A DNA stretch of 43,089 nt from Telmatospirillum sp. (GTDB lineage Bacteria > Pseudomonadota > Alphaproteobacteria > Rhodospirillales > Magnetospirillaceae). Under the pieces are notes generated by a model. The model was not told the DNA's origin. It ran no database searches and saw nothing but the letters and a program-made list of their open reading frames with translations. A program made the position numbers and the translations under genes. Shown here in pieces: positions 22,498-30,354 of the stretch; position 1 is the stretch's first letter; each line of letters opens with the position of its first letter. Location of the stretch: contig WASQ01000117.1 in NCBI GenBank assembly GCA_009712185.1, forward strand, positions 31,478 to 74,566, written 5' to 3'.

Positions 22498-23676
22498 TCA
22501 CTTGGCCGCCGGGGCCGGGCTGGCGGCGGCGTCCTGGGCGGTCACCCTGGCGCCCGGACGGGCCCGCATCAGACCGTTGACGATCACGCGATCGTCGGGC
22601 GCGAGGCCGCTGCGCACGACCTGGAAGCCCCCCTGTACCGGTCCGACGACGATTCCCTTGGGCACCACGGTGCCATCCCCGGCGACGGTCAGGACCATCT
22701 TTCGGGACTGATCGGTCATCACCGCCTGCTCCGGCACCATCAGGGCGTCATAAGGCGCCGTTCTCGGCAGACGGATGCTGGCGAACTGGCCGGGAATCAA
22801 CGAAAAATCACGATTGGGGAGGATGGCGCGCACACGGATGGTTCCCGCGCTGCGATCGATCTGGTTGTCGACGAAATCGATCCGGCCGGAAAGAGGCCAG
22901 TCCTTGTCGTCGGGCAACCGCAGATCCACCGGAAGCTTGCCGTCGCGCAGCGCCCCGATCCGGCCGGCCGCCGCCGCGCGCTGAAGCGTCAGATAGTCGG
23001 CCTCGCTCATGTCGACGTTGAAATGGATCGGATCAAGCGAGGCGATCGAGGTCAGAAGCGTGGCCGACGACCCTCCACCGGCGACCAGATTGCCGATGCT
23101 GACCTGATGGGCGCTGATGCGGCCGGTAACGGGGGCGGTGACATGGGTGTATTGCAGATTGAGTTCGGCGTCGCGAACCTGGGCCTGGGCGACATCCAGG
23201 GCGGCCTCGGCCGCCCTGGTCTGCTGGACCCGCGTATCGTAATCGCTGGCGGCCAGGAAATCCTTCTGGCGCAGCTCGCCGCCACGGGCAAGCTGGCGCT
23301 TTGCCAGTTCCAGCGAGGCCGTCGCCTGGGCGACGCTGGCGCGCGCCGAGGCCAAAGCGATCTCATAGGGACGGGGATCGATGACGAACAGAAGATCGCC
23401 CTTGGTGACGATCTGCCCGTCGGTGAAATGGATTTCCGTCAGATAGCCGCCGACACGGGCCCGGACCTCGACATACTCCACGGATGCGAACTGTCCCGTA
23501 AGCTCCATCCACTCGACAATCTGGCGCTTCTCCGGGGCACTGACCGTCACCACGGGCGCCTGCTGCGCCATCGCGGCCGACAGGGGACAAAAAGAGGCCG
23601 AACCAAAAGACAGACCGGACAGCACCACCATCAGCGCCGACCGTCGTGTCCGGCGCCATACCGCGTTCACTCGCAT
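22498..23676 (-). CDS. RND periplasmic adaptor (membrane fusion protein, AcrA/MexE-like)
   Basis: A 392-residue adaptor with an N-terminal membrane or signal segment (RSALMVVLSGLSFGSASFCPLSAAMAQ). The order is lipoyl half (EVRARVGGYLTEIHFTDGQIVTKGDLLFVIDPRPY), a long helical hairpin (ASARASVAQATASLELAKRQLARGG...TRAAEAALDVAQAQVRDAELNLQYTHVTAPVTGRI), beta-barrel and membrane-proximal domains (RIDFVDNQIDRSAGTIRVRAILPN, GQFASIRLP). It joins the RND pump to an outer-membrane channel. First gene of the two-gene operon. A palindrome about 32-43 bases upstream of the start may be the site of a TetR- or MarR-type repressor, none of which is encoded nearby. Confidence 0.93.
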   Translation of the reverse strand: MRVNAVWRRTRRSALMVVLSGLSFGSASFCPLSAAMAQQAPVVTVSAPEKRQIVEWMELTGQFASVEYVEVRARVGGYLTEIHFTDGQIVTKGDLLFVIDPRPYEIALASARASVAQATASLELAKRQLARGGELRQKDFLAASDYDTRVQQTRAAEAALDVAQAQVRDAELNLQYTHVTAPVTGRISAHQVSIGNLVAGGGSSATLLTSIASLDPIHFNVDMSEADYLTLQRAAAAGRIGALRDGKLPVDLRLPDDKDWPLSGRIDFVDNQIDRSAGTIRVRAILPNRDFSLIPGQFASIRLPRTAPYDALMVPEQAVMTDQSRKMVLTVAGDGTVVPKGIVVGPVQGGFQVVRSGLAPDDRVIVNGLMRARPGARVTAQDAAASPAPAAK

Positions 23677-23707
23677 CGCCCCTACCCCATCCCGTCGAAT
23701 TGGACTG

Positions 23708-23719
23708 AACTGTATAGTT
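23708..23719. promoter_or_regulatory. Palindrome AACTGTATAGTT upstream of the RND operon
   Basis: AACT-GTAT-AGTT, AT-rich in a GC-rich region, 32-43 bases from the adaptor start codon. The arms AACT/AGTT are exact complements around GTAT. Position suggests an operator overlapping the promoter, as is common for efflux genes. Regulator not identified. Confidence 0.45.
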
Positions 23720-23796
23720 AAGTTAATTATCGATCGCCTGCAAAGGCGACGTGTGGAAAAATTTCAACGCCATGGGGTGGTTCGAGGGACGCCGGA

Positions 23797-24687
23797 TCAT
23801 TGCACCCCGATCATGGCCGACAGGCGGCCGACGAAGAATGACTTCCGCACCGGCGGGATCGCCGCCAGTATTTCGTCCTGGACCTCCGTTTCGGGACTGG
23901 GGCGCAATGCCGCGGGATTGGGCATCCCCCCCAGGGGAAAGGCATCCCAGCCGTCGTCCTCCCGTTCCAGCCGGTTCAGACCTCCGCAGACCCGGCAATA
24001 GATCCTGTCTCCGTTGACCGCGCTGCGGGGCACCGCCATCTTTGCCCCGCAACCGGGACAACCCGCCAGTCTCTGGTCGTGATCGGAATGTCCGACGATA
24101 TGGGGGAGCACGTCGCCCGCCTGATAGAGCTCCACGAAACTGTCGACAAATGCCCCGTCGAACTGCCGCCCGCGTTCGGCCATCAGAATGGCGATGGCCT
24201 TCTCCAGCGGCATGGCCTGCCGGTAGCTCCGGGTACTGGTCATGGCGTCGAAGGCGTCGGCGATGGCGACGATCCGGGAAATGACCGGGCTGTCTTCTCC
24301 AGTCAGTCCATCCGGATATCCCCGCCCGTCGACCCTTTCATGGTGGAAGCGCACGGCATCGATCGCCAGATCCGCCAGAGGATGATCGGCCAGGAGATCC
24401 GCGCCGACCAAGGGGTGGGTTTTGATCAGCGCGAATTCCTCCTCCGTCAGGCGGCCGGGCTTGCGTAAGATCGACTCCGGGATACCGACCTTGCCCAGGT
24501 CGTGCAGAAATCCGCCCAGTTGGGCCAGGAAGACCTGTTCGGGATCGAGGCCCGCCTTCGCCGCGAGACATTTCGAAAACTGCCCGACGCGCCAGGAATG
24601 CCCGCCGGTATAGGGATCGCGCAACTCCACGACGGACGCGAGCCCCAGAAGGGATTTCAGCAGGGTACGGTCGATCGCGCGGCGCAT
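23797..24687 (-). CDS. HD-GYP domain phosphodiesterase with C-terminal zinc ribbon
   Basis: A 296-residue protein from ATG 24687, which has GGGGAGG just upstream; the open frame continues 91 codons further but is not conserved. The HD-GYP domain (about 15-170) has GGHSWRVGQFS, LGGFLHDLGKVGIPESIL (His62-Asp63), KTHPLVGADLL, FHHERVDGRGYPDGLTGEDSPVISRIVAIADAFDAMTSTRSYR, giving all HD and GYP motifs needed to hydrolyse cyclic di-GMP. No receiver or PAS domain. The C-terminus has CPGC (210-213) and CRVC (231-234), a rubredoxin-like zinc ribbon, an uncommon partner for HD-GYP, followed by an acidic linker and end ENPAALRPSPETE-like tail. Likely cytoplasmic, lowering c-di-GMP in response to an unknown signal. 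Confidence 0.88.
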   Translation of the reverse strand: MRRAIDRTLLKSLLGLASVVELRDPYTGGHSWRVGQFSKCLAAKAGLDPEQVFLAQLGGFLHDLGKVGIPESILRKPGRLTEEEFALIKTHPLVGADLLADHPLADLAIDAVRFHHERVDGRGYPDGLTGEDSPVISRIVAIADAFDAMTSTRSYRQAMPLEKAIAILMAERGRQFDGAFVDSFVELYQAGDVLPHIVGHSDHDQRLAGCPGCGAKMAVPRSAVNGDRIYCRVCGGLNRLEREDDGWDAFPLGGMPNPAALRPSPETEVQDEILAAIPPVRKSFFVGRLSAMIGVQ

Positions 24688-25000
24688 CGGCAGCCTCCCC
24701 AGGAAACATGACTTTCGACATGTGGGGAGGTCTCCGGTGTTTGTCACCGGCCGATGGCCGGAAAACGTCGTCCGGCGACCGGCCGGAAGCGCCGACAATG
24801 GATCCGATCCGCTTGAAAAACCGGGAAAAGGCGCCCTATTGTAACGCCCCGCTCCGACAGCGGCAGCTTTGTTGTCCCTGCCCTCATCAGCTTGCCCCTC
24901 ATCATCTTGCAGAGTCACAGGTCTTGCGCACGCCATTCCCCTTACCCAGCCGGTCCGCACGGGCTCCCCGCACGCGCCTGCCTGGCGCCGGGGCGCTGAC
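24688..25000. other. Intergenic region between divergent HD-GYP and LysE genes
   Basis: 313 bases. It contains a perfect hairpin CCGGTG-tttgt-CACCGG (24734-24750) close to the HD-GYP start. The frames extending through this region from both sides are unlikely to be coding. No clear promoter consensus seen. Confidence 0.45.
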
Positions 25001-25630
25001 GTGACCTGGCCTGTCGCCCCCGATACCTTTGCCGCCTACCTCGTCATGATGGCGGCCCTGGCGGCCACTCCCGGGCCTGCGATCCTGTTCGCCGTCTCCG
25101 CCGGCATAAGCCGGGGACGCCAGGGCGCGCTGTTTGCCACGGCGGGCATGATCTCGGCTGCCATCGTCTGGTTCATCGCCTCGGCCTTCGGCCTGATGGT
25201 GATTGCCGCGGCGGTTCCCTGGATCTTCAGGGCGGCCGGCTGGATCGGCGTCGCCTACATCGCCTGGCTCGGCCTGTCGGCGATCTTGGGCGCCTGCCGT
25301 CCTGAGGCCCCCGCCCCGCGCTCCATGCGCGAACCGGGACGCTCCGTGTTCGTTGACGGTTTCATCGTCCAGGCGACCAACCCCAAGGCGTTGCTGTTTT
25401 TCACCGCCATTCTGCCGCCCTTCGTCGACATGACGAGGCCCATCGGGTCACAGTTGGCGGCCTTTGCCGTCGGCATGATGTCGATCGACAGCTTTTTCAT
25501 GATCTCCTACGGCATGCTGGGTGCCGCCTTCGCCTACAAGATGCGCGAAGCCCGGTTCCGCCGGATCTTCGGTCTCCTGGTCGGGGCAACCCTGATGCTG
25601 GTGGCGGGACTGATGCTGCGACGGCTGTAA
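25001..25630 (+). CDS. LysE/RhtB-family exporter
   Basis: A 209-residue membrane protein from GTG 25001 (VTWPVAPDTFAAYLVMM); the longer frame from 24869 adds residues with no homology. Family blocks are AATPGPAILFAVSAGISRGRQGALFATAGM and GFIVQATNPKALLFFTAILPPFV, with about six hydrophobic segments. It exports an amino acid or analogue. Because it is convergent with a DecR/CyuR-like regulator gene and close to a cysteine-desulfidase locus, cysteine or a related thiol amino acid is a reasonable substrate guess (some family members, such as EamB, export cysteine), but nothing in the sequence proves it. Confidence 0.87.
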   Translation: MTWPVAPDTFAAYLVMMAALAATPGPAILFAVSAGISRGRQGALFATAGMISAAIVWFIASAFGLMVIAAAVPWIFRAAGWIGVAYIAWLGLSAILGACRPEAPAPRSMREPGRSVFVDGFIVQATNPKALLFFTAILPPFVDMTRPIGSQLAAFAVGMMSIDSFFMISYGMLGAAFAYKMREARFRRIFGLLVGATLMLVAGLMLRRL

Positions 25631-25645
25631 TATGACCTGATACCA

Positions 25646-25677
25646 GCCTTTGCTGATCGGAACCGATCAGCAAAGGC
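25646..25677. repeat. Perfect 15-bp inverted repeat
   Basis: GCCTTTGCTGATCGG (25646-25660), loop AA, CCGATCAGCAAAGGC (25663-25677). It lies 16 bases past the LysE stop. Such a tight, long hairpin could act as a transcript end or be a remnant of a mobile element; no T-run follows. Confidence 0.85.
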
Positions 25678-25750
25678 CTCAGGCGTCGGGCGGATTTCTC
25701 CGAAACCCTTGGCTTCGCTCGCATTAGCCCGCGGGCACTCAATGGGCCAG

Positions 25751-25785
25751 CCAACCGGCGATCAGTCAACCTCATCGCCGGTTGG
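25751..25785. terminator. Bidirectional hairpin terminator candidate
   Basis: CCAACCGGCGAT (25751-25762) and ATCGCCGGTTGG (25774-25785), loop of 11 bases. It lies directly next to the stop codon of the Lrp-type gene (25787) and past the convergent LysE gene, the usual place for a shared terminator. Confidence 0.6.
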
Positions 25786-25786
25786 T

Positions 25787-26263
25787 CTAAACCTCTCTGA
25801 CGCGGACATAGTCGAGAGGCAGTTCGGTCGAGGATTTGATTTCTTCCATGGAAAACATGGACGACACGTCATTGATCGCGATCTTCGAGATCAGGCGCAT
25901 ATAGAACTGATCATAGGCTTTCATGTCCGGCACCACGACGCGGATCAGATAATCGATTTCACCGCTCAGACGGTGAAAATCAAGCACTTCCGGCATATCA
26001 GCGACCAGCCGGTGAAACGCCTCGAACCAGTCCAGCGAATGCTGGTTGGTGCGGATGGCGATGAAAGCGGTCAGACCGCAGTTCAACTTCTCGCGGTCGA
26101 GAATCGCCACCCGGCGCTTGATATAGCCCTCCTCCTCCAGTCTTTGCAGCCGGCGCCAACAGGGTGAATGCGACAGATGAACCGCCTCGGCGATTTCCAC
26201 CATCGAGCGGGACGCGTCGGTCTGGAGCAAGGACAGGATTTTTTTGTCGAGAGCATCGAGCAT
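25787..26263 (-). CDS. Lrp/AsnC-family regulator, DecR/CyuR (YbaO)-like
   Basis: A 158-residue Lrp/AsnC protein from ATG 26263, with GGGGAG upstream. Winged helix-turn-helix: LDKKILSLLQTDASRSMVEIAEAVHLSHSPCWRRLQRLEEEGYIKRRVAILD. Ligand domain: LTAFIAIRTNQHSLDWFEAFHRLVADMPEVLDFHRLSGEIDYLIRVVVPDMKAYDQFYMRLI and FSMEEIKSSTELPL. The layout and wording follow E. coli DecR (YbaO/CyuR) closely along the whole length; DecR senses cysteine and activates a cysteine desulfidase operon (cyuPA). That a CyuA-type gene lies 2.7 kb away supports a cysteine link. It is divergent from the sigma-54 activator gene, 271 bases apart. Confidence 0.85.
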   Translation of the reverse strand: MLDALDKKILSLLQTDASRSMVEIAEAVHLSHSPCWRRLQRLEEEGYIKRRVAILDREKLNCGLTAFIAIRTNQHSLDWFEAFHRLVADMPEVLDFHRLSGEIDYLIRVVVPDMKAYDQFYMRLISKIAINDVSSMFSMEEIKSSTELPLDYVRVREV

Positions 26264-26534
26264 CGTGTCACTCCCCTGCCGGGCGGCCAACCCGGACACC
26301 TGCTTCCGCCGGTCGCACCACCGCCTCTATGACTTAAGGCTGATCATGGCGGGGCACGGTCGCTGGAATGGTTGCCCCCGGCCTGCCGGCCACATCCGGC
26401 ATGATTTTCTAACATCTTGCCATTCCTGTAGAAATTTTGTCCCTATTTTTCGGAACGAGCCGGAAAAAAAAGAAACCTATTTCGCGCAAAATCCCGCCTA
26501 ATAGATCTAAAGATATAGATCTGGGAGGCTGTTC

Positions 26535-28361
26535 ATGGGATATGGGGATGGTACCGTCACACCCCTCTCGCGAGGATCCGCCGGCGACGTGTCGGCCCCT
26601 TCCGTGCTTCAGCAAATCCAGCCCACTGCCCAACAGATCGCCGAAGCCATCGCCAGTGTTCTCGATATCGAGGTGACGATCGTCGACGACACTCTGGTGC
26701 GTATTGCCGGAACCGGCGACCACCGGAACACCATCGGTCAGCCGATCACCGGACAATCCCTCTATCGCAGCGCAATCAGCAACTGTAAGGAGTTCGTTGT
26801 CACCGACGTCAGCACCGACCAGAAATGTTCCACCTGTAGCAGCCACCGCTTCTGCAAGGAGCTGGCGACCCTCTGCTGCCCGATCGTCGCCAGTTCCGGC
26901 GTCATCGGTGTCATCGGCCTGATGGCGTTTTCTCCCGAACGCCAGCGCGACATCCTCGGCAAGATCGACGACCTTTTGCCCTTCATCCGCCGCATGGCCG
27001 ACCTGATCGCCGCCAAGGCGGCCGAAAACGACCGCATCAACCAGCTTCTGATGCTGAAAAACCAGCTCGAAACCGTGCTCAATTTCATTGCCGAGGGCAT
27101 CATCGCCATTGATGCGGCGGCCAGGATCACCAGCATCAATGACGCCGCCAGGAAGATGCTCCGGGTTCGTGAAAGCGACGTGATCGGCATCCCGATCGCG
27201 GACGTTTTTCCCGGCACGCCCATCCCGGACGTCCTTCCGGGCAAGGTCGGCTTCGCCAATCGCGAGGTCAATGTCTGGCAGAACGGCCGCCATCTGCATT
27301 ATTTCATCACGGCCAGGCCCATGATCTCCGAAGGCAGGATCACGGGCGTGGTGGCCAGCTTCCGTCCGGTCGAATGGTCGGCGCCCGCCGTCATGGAAAC
27401 CGCCGCCGGCGCCACCTTCGACACGATGATCGGCGGCAGCCCGACCATGGCCGCGATCAAACGGGAGGCGCGCAAAGCCGCCGAAACCGCCTCCACGGTT
27501 CTGATCATCGGCGAAAGCGGCACCGGCAAGGACATCCTGGCCCAGGCCATCCACATGGACAGCGCCCGGCGCGGCAAGCCGTTCGTCGCCGTGAATTGCG
27601 CGGCGATTCCGGAACATCTCCTTGAAAGCGAACTGTTCGGCTATGAGGAGGGTTCCTTCACCGGCGCGCGCAAAGGCGGCAAAGCGGGCAAGTTCCAGTC
27701 CGCCGACGGCGGAACACTGTTCCTTGACGAGATCGGTGACATGCCTCTCGCCCTGCAGGCCAAGATGCTGCGGGTGCTTCAGGAAAAAGTGGTGGAGCCG
27801 GTCGGCTCGCTCCGCCGCATTGCGGTGAATGTCCGGATCATTGCCGCGACCAATCGTGATCTGGCTGATCTGATGGCCGCCGGCAAATTCCGCGACGATC
27901 TTTACTACCGCCTGAACGTCTTTCCGCTGTCCCTGCCACCACTCCGGGACCGGGACGGGGACGTCCTGGAACTGGCGGCGGCTTTTCTCGAAAAATATGC
28001 CACGGCCTATGGAAAGCCCCTCCAATCGCTGTCACCGGAGGCCCGGCGGATCCTGGGACGCTATTCCTGGCCGGGCAATATCCGCGAATTGGAAAACGCC
28101 ATCGAATGCGCCGTCATCCGGTCGTCGGGCACGGTTCTGACCGCAGAGAATCTGCCAATCCGCTCCGATCCTGCGCGGGCCGTGGACCTGCCGGAGGCCC
28201 CGCCCCCCGCCCCGCTGCCTGATTGTCCCGAGCGCGGCGCCATTCTGGAAGCCCTCGACCGCTTCGGCACATCGGTGAAAGGCAAGCAGGAGGCCGCCCG
28301 GCATCTCGGCATGGGAGTCGCAACCCTTTACAGGAAAATCAAGAAATACGACCTTGCCTGA
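26535..28361 (+). CDS. Sigma-54-dependent transcriptional activator with Cys-rich N-terminal sensor and PAS domain
   Basis: A 608-residue enhancer-binding protein. About 1-165 is a putative sensor with six cysteines, Cys84 and Cys98, 101, 107, 114, 115 ([22 protein letters not shown]), fitting a metal, [Fe-S] or redox site. A PAS-like region at about 175-280 ([23 protein letters not shown]) follows. The AAA+ domain has GESGTGKD (326-333), GSFTGA (373-378; the usual GAFTGA with Ser at position 2), and [10 protein letters not shown]. The C-terminus carries a Fis-type helix-turn-helix ([24 protein letters not shown]). ATG 26535 follows TGGGAGG. The -24/-12 promoter and inverted repeat before the desulfidase gene make that operon its likely target. 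A Clostridioides EBP (CdsR) controls a cysteine desulfidase gene, a precedent for the pairing. AT-rich AGATCT repeats lie just upstream. Confidence 0.9.
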   Translation: MGYGDGTVTPLSRGSAGDVSAPSVLQQIQPTAQQIAEAIASVLDIEVTIVDDTLVRIAGTGDHRNTIGQPITGQSLYRSAISNCKEFVVTDVSTDQKCSTCSSHRFCKELATLCCPIVASSGVIGVIGLMAFSPERQRDILGKIDDLLPFIRRMADLIAAKAAENDRINQLLMLKNQLETVLNFIAEGIIAIDAAARITSINDAARKMLRVRESDVIGIPIADVFPGTPIPDVLPGKVGFANREVNVWQNGRHLHYFITARPMISEGRITGVVASFRPVEWSAPAVMETAAGATFDTMIGGSPTMAAIKREARKAAETASTVLIIGESGTGKDILAQAIHMDSARRGKPFVAVNCAAIPEHLLESELFGYEEGSFTGARKGGKAGKFQSADGGTLFLDEIGDMPLALQAKMLRVLQEKVVEPVGSLRRIAVNVRIIAATNRDLADLMAAGKFRDDLYYRLNVFPLSLPPLRDRDGDVLELAAAFLEKYATAYGKPLQSLSPEARRILGRYSWPGNIRELENAIECAVIRSSGTVLTAENLPIRSDPARAVDLPEAPPPAPLPDCPERGAILEALDRFGTSVKGKQEAARHLGMGVATLYRKIKKYDLA

Positions 28362-28551
28362 CGGCGGGCCGACGCTGCCCGGAATGACGGGCGGCCGCAT
28401 TGACAAGCGCGGACGGCGCGCCATCTTTTTATAAGGGAAGCCGCCGGTCCGCGGCCACCTCTGGGGAATAACCCCGGCGCGGACTGTCGGGCGACGGGGT
28501 GTCCGGCCGGCCGCAAGGTGGCCGCCCGGCCGGTTCCAGAAGGAGACGGCG

Positions 28552-28725
28552 ATGGCGACAATCCCCACCAGCCCTCCGCAATCTCCGTTACCGGGCGGAA
28601 TGCCTCCGCCGGAGATCAGAACGGACGGGATGACGAGACCCGGCGAAAAGAACGACAGGACGGCAATCCCTATGCGGGACGATGCCTCCTTGTTGCCAAT
28701 CGAAGACGACGAGATGCCGGCGTGA
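28552..28725 (+). CDS. Small proline-rich hypothetical protein (57 aa)
   Basis: Unrecognised, and too short for most gene finders. ATG at 28552 has GAAGGAGACGGCG upstream, an excellent ribosome site, and TGA at 28725. The protein is Pro-rich and likely disordered at the start (MATIPTSPPQSPLPGGMPPP), then charged and ends DDASLLPIEDDEMPA, which is acidic. It sits between the activator and the desulfidase gene and ends ten bases before a strong hairpin, consistent with a discrete transcript. Function unknown; it could be a leader peptide or a small regulatory protein. Confidence 0.5.
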   Translation: MATIPTSPPQSPLPGGMPPPEIRTDGMTRPGEKNDRTAIPMRDDASLLPIEDDEMPA

Positions 28726-28734
28726 CGGCACCGG

Positions 28735-28760
28735 CCGGGGCGCCCGTCGCGGCGCCCCGG
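28735..28760. terminator. Hairpin after the 57-aa gene
   Basis: CCGGGGCGCC (28735-28744), loop CGTCGC, GGCGCCCCGG (28751-28760): a perfect 10-bp GC stem. No T-run follows. It would isolate the desulfidase promoter from upstream transcription. Confidence 0.6.
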
Positions 28761-28790
28761 TCTCCGGCACGCGAATTATCACGGCGATTT

Positions 28791-28833
28791 ATCGTTTCTC
28801 ACCGGTTTATCACCGATCTCAGTGAGAAATGAT
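28791..28833. promoter_or_regulatory. Candidate upstream activating sequence for the sigma-54 activator
   Basis: ATCGTTTCTCAC (28791-28802) and GTGAGAAATGAT (28822-28833) form an inverted repeat with one mismatch, 19-base spacer. Its centre is about 90 bases upstream of the predicted start point of the -24/-12 promoter, the usual distance for enhancer-type sites. Confidence 0.5.
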
Positions 28834-28876
28834 CGCACCTTTTCCCAATACTCCGTCTTTTCGTTATTTTTTCTCC

Positions 28877-28892
28877 TGGCATCGAAAATGCA
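28877..28892 (+). promoter_or_regulatory. Sigma-54 (-24/-12) promoter of the desulfidase operon
   Basis: TGGCATCGAAAATGCA. GG and GC are exactly ten bases apart, as sigma-54 requires, and both invariant pairs are present (consensus TGGCACG-N4-TTGCA). The predicted start point, about 28903, lies 19 bases before the ATG. A hairpin GCTCAC-N8-GTGAGC (28900-28919) overlaps the ribosome site region and may modulate translation. Confidence 0.65.
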
Positions 28893-28921
28893 AAGCAGTG
28901 CTCACTATGAGAGGTGAGCAA

Positions 28922-30277
28922 ATGATCCAGGATTCTATAGTAGAACTATTAAAAGAAGAGGTGGTGCCGGCCAGCGGCTGTACTGAACCGGGCGCGGTGG
29001 CCCTTGCGACCGCTTGCGCCTCCGCGCAGATGCAAGGGCCGATCTCCTCCATCCATGTCACCGTCAATCCCAACATCTACAAAAACGGCGTCGCTGTCGG
29101 CATTCCGGGGACCGGCCGGACCGGTATTCCCCTCGCGGCGGCCCTGGGCGCGATCAAACGTCATCCGGAACGGCAACTGCTGGTCCTTGCGGACGTTACG
29201 GCGGCCGAAACCGAAGCGGCCCAGCGGATGATCGATGACGACATCATCAAGATCGATGTCGATACCCAAAAAACATACTTATGGATCAAGGCTGTCGTTC
29301 AATCCGGCGGCGATTGCTGCGAAGTCGTCATCGACCGGAGCCACACCAACATCAGCAGCATCCGGGTCAACGGTATTCCGTCTCTTGGCAAAAAACAGAC
29401 GGTCGGAGACGGCCGCCACGATTCACGGGCCTTCCTTTACGCCGATGATCTGACGCTGGCTTCGCTGATTGAGGCGATTGAAGGCCTCCCGCTGGAAAAA
29501 ATTGAATTCCTGAAGAACGGAATAACCCTGAACCTGCATGCCGCCGAACTTGGATTAACCCAGAAACGGGGAATGGGGCTCGGCAGAATGTATGCGGAGA
29601 TGGCCGGTGACGGCGTCCTGGCTGATGATCCGGTCACTTACGCAAGAATGGTCGCCGCCGCCGCCGCCGACGTCCGGATGTCCGGAGAGGACATCAAGAT
29701 CATGAGCAGCGCCGGCAGCGGGAATCACGGCATCACCGCCATTCTTCCCGTCTATGCGGCGGGCCGGAAATTTGACATTCCCGACGACCGCCTGATTCGC
29801 GCCATCGCCATCAGCCATCTGATCACGATCTACGTCAAGATCCATACCGGCAGCCTGTCCGCGCTTTGTGGTTGTTCGGTCGCCGCGGCGACAGGGGCGA
29901 CCGCCGCCATCGCCTGGATGCTGGGCGGATCGATGGAGGAGATCGCGGCGGCGATGACGATGATCGTTGCCAATCTCACCGGAATGATCTGTGACGGCGG
30001 CAAGGTCGGTTGCGCGCTGAAACTCGCCACCGCCTCCGGAGCCGCGGTCGAAAGCGCCCTTCTCGCGCGCCGCCATGTGTCGGTTCCGGCCACCAACGGC
30101 ATTGTCGCAACCACGATCGAACAGACCATCCGGAACCTGGGTCAGGTCGCCAATCCCGGCATGCTGGAGACCGACAAGGTCGTTCTCGACATCATGCTGT
30201 CCAAGGACGCGGCGGCCGCAAGGTCCGAATCCCCCCATGAAAAACAGGAGCAGGCGGCCATCCGTCAGGGACGGTAA
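28922..30277 (+). CDS. L-cysteine desulfidase family protein (CyuA/CdsB, UPF0597)
   Basis: A 451-residue protein from ATG 28922 (GGTGAG six bases upstream). The family, also related to L-serine dehydratase alpha, has [4Fe-4S]-dependent lyases that turn cysteine into pyruvate, ammonia and sulfide. Key blocks are VVPASGCTEPGAVALA (Cys20), SGNHGITAILPVYAA, LSALCGCSVAAATGA (Cys316, Cys318) and GMICDGGKVGCALK (Cys357); the cluster ligands of archaeal CdsB correspond to cysteines in these blocks. It has the length and motif order of E. coli CyuA (YhaM). The downstream genes encode a transporter and a UroD-fold protein, so the true substrate could be a different sulfur or amino acid. The sigma-54 promoter directly precedes it. 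Confidence 0.85.
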   Translation: MIQDSIVELLKEEVVPASGCTEPGAVALATACASAQMQGPISSIHVTVNPNIYKNGVAVGIPGTGRTGIPLAAALGAIKRHPERQLLVLADVTAAETEAAQRMIDDDIIKIDVDTQKTYLWIKAVVQSGGDCCEVVIDRSHTNISSIRVNGIPSLGKKQTVGDGRHDSRAFLYADDLTLASLIEAIEGLPLEKIEFLKNGITLNLHAAELGLTQKRGMGLGRMYAEMAGDGVLADDPVTYARMVAAAAADVRMSGEDIKIMSSAGSGNHGITAILPVYAAGRKFDIPDDRLIRAIAISHLITIYVKIHTGSLSALCGCSVAAATGATAAIAWMLGGSMEEIAAAMTMIVANLTGMICDGGKVGCALKLATASGAAVESALLARRHVSVPATNGIVATTIEQTIRNLGQVANPGMLETDKVVLDIMLSKDAAAARSESPHEKQEQAAIRQGR

Positions 30278-30354
30278 GTCGACCTGAAGAAGTAAAAAAG
30301 ACAAAAAGGCATAAGGAAAACAAATACCTTCTGTCAAAAAAAGGGAACGTCACG

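Noticed and set aside
20640..22580. 646-codon plus-strand frame opposite the RND permease gene
   Set aside because: Runs antisense to a full-length RND pump; composition (Gln, His, Arg, Asp-rich) is that of a shadow frame.
26409..28025. 538-codon minus-strand frame opposite the sigma-54 activator
   Set aside because: Antisense to a conserved AAA+ gene, with no recognisable domain.
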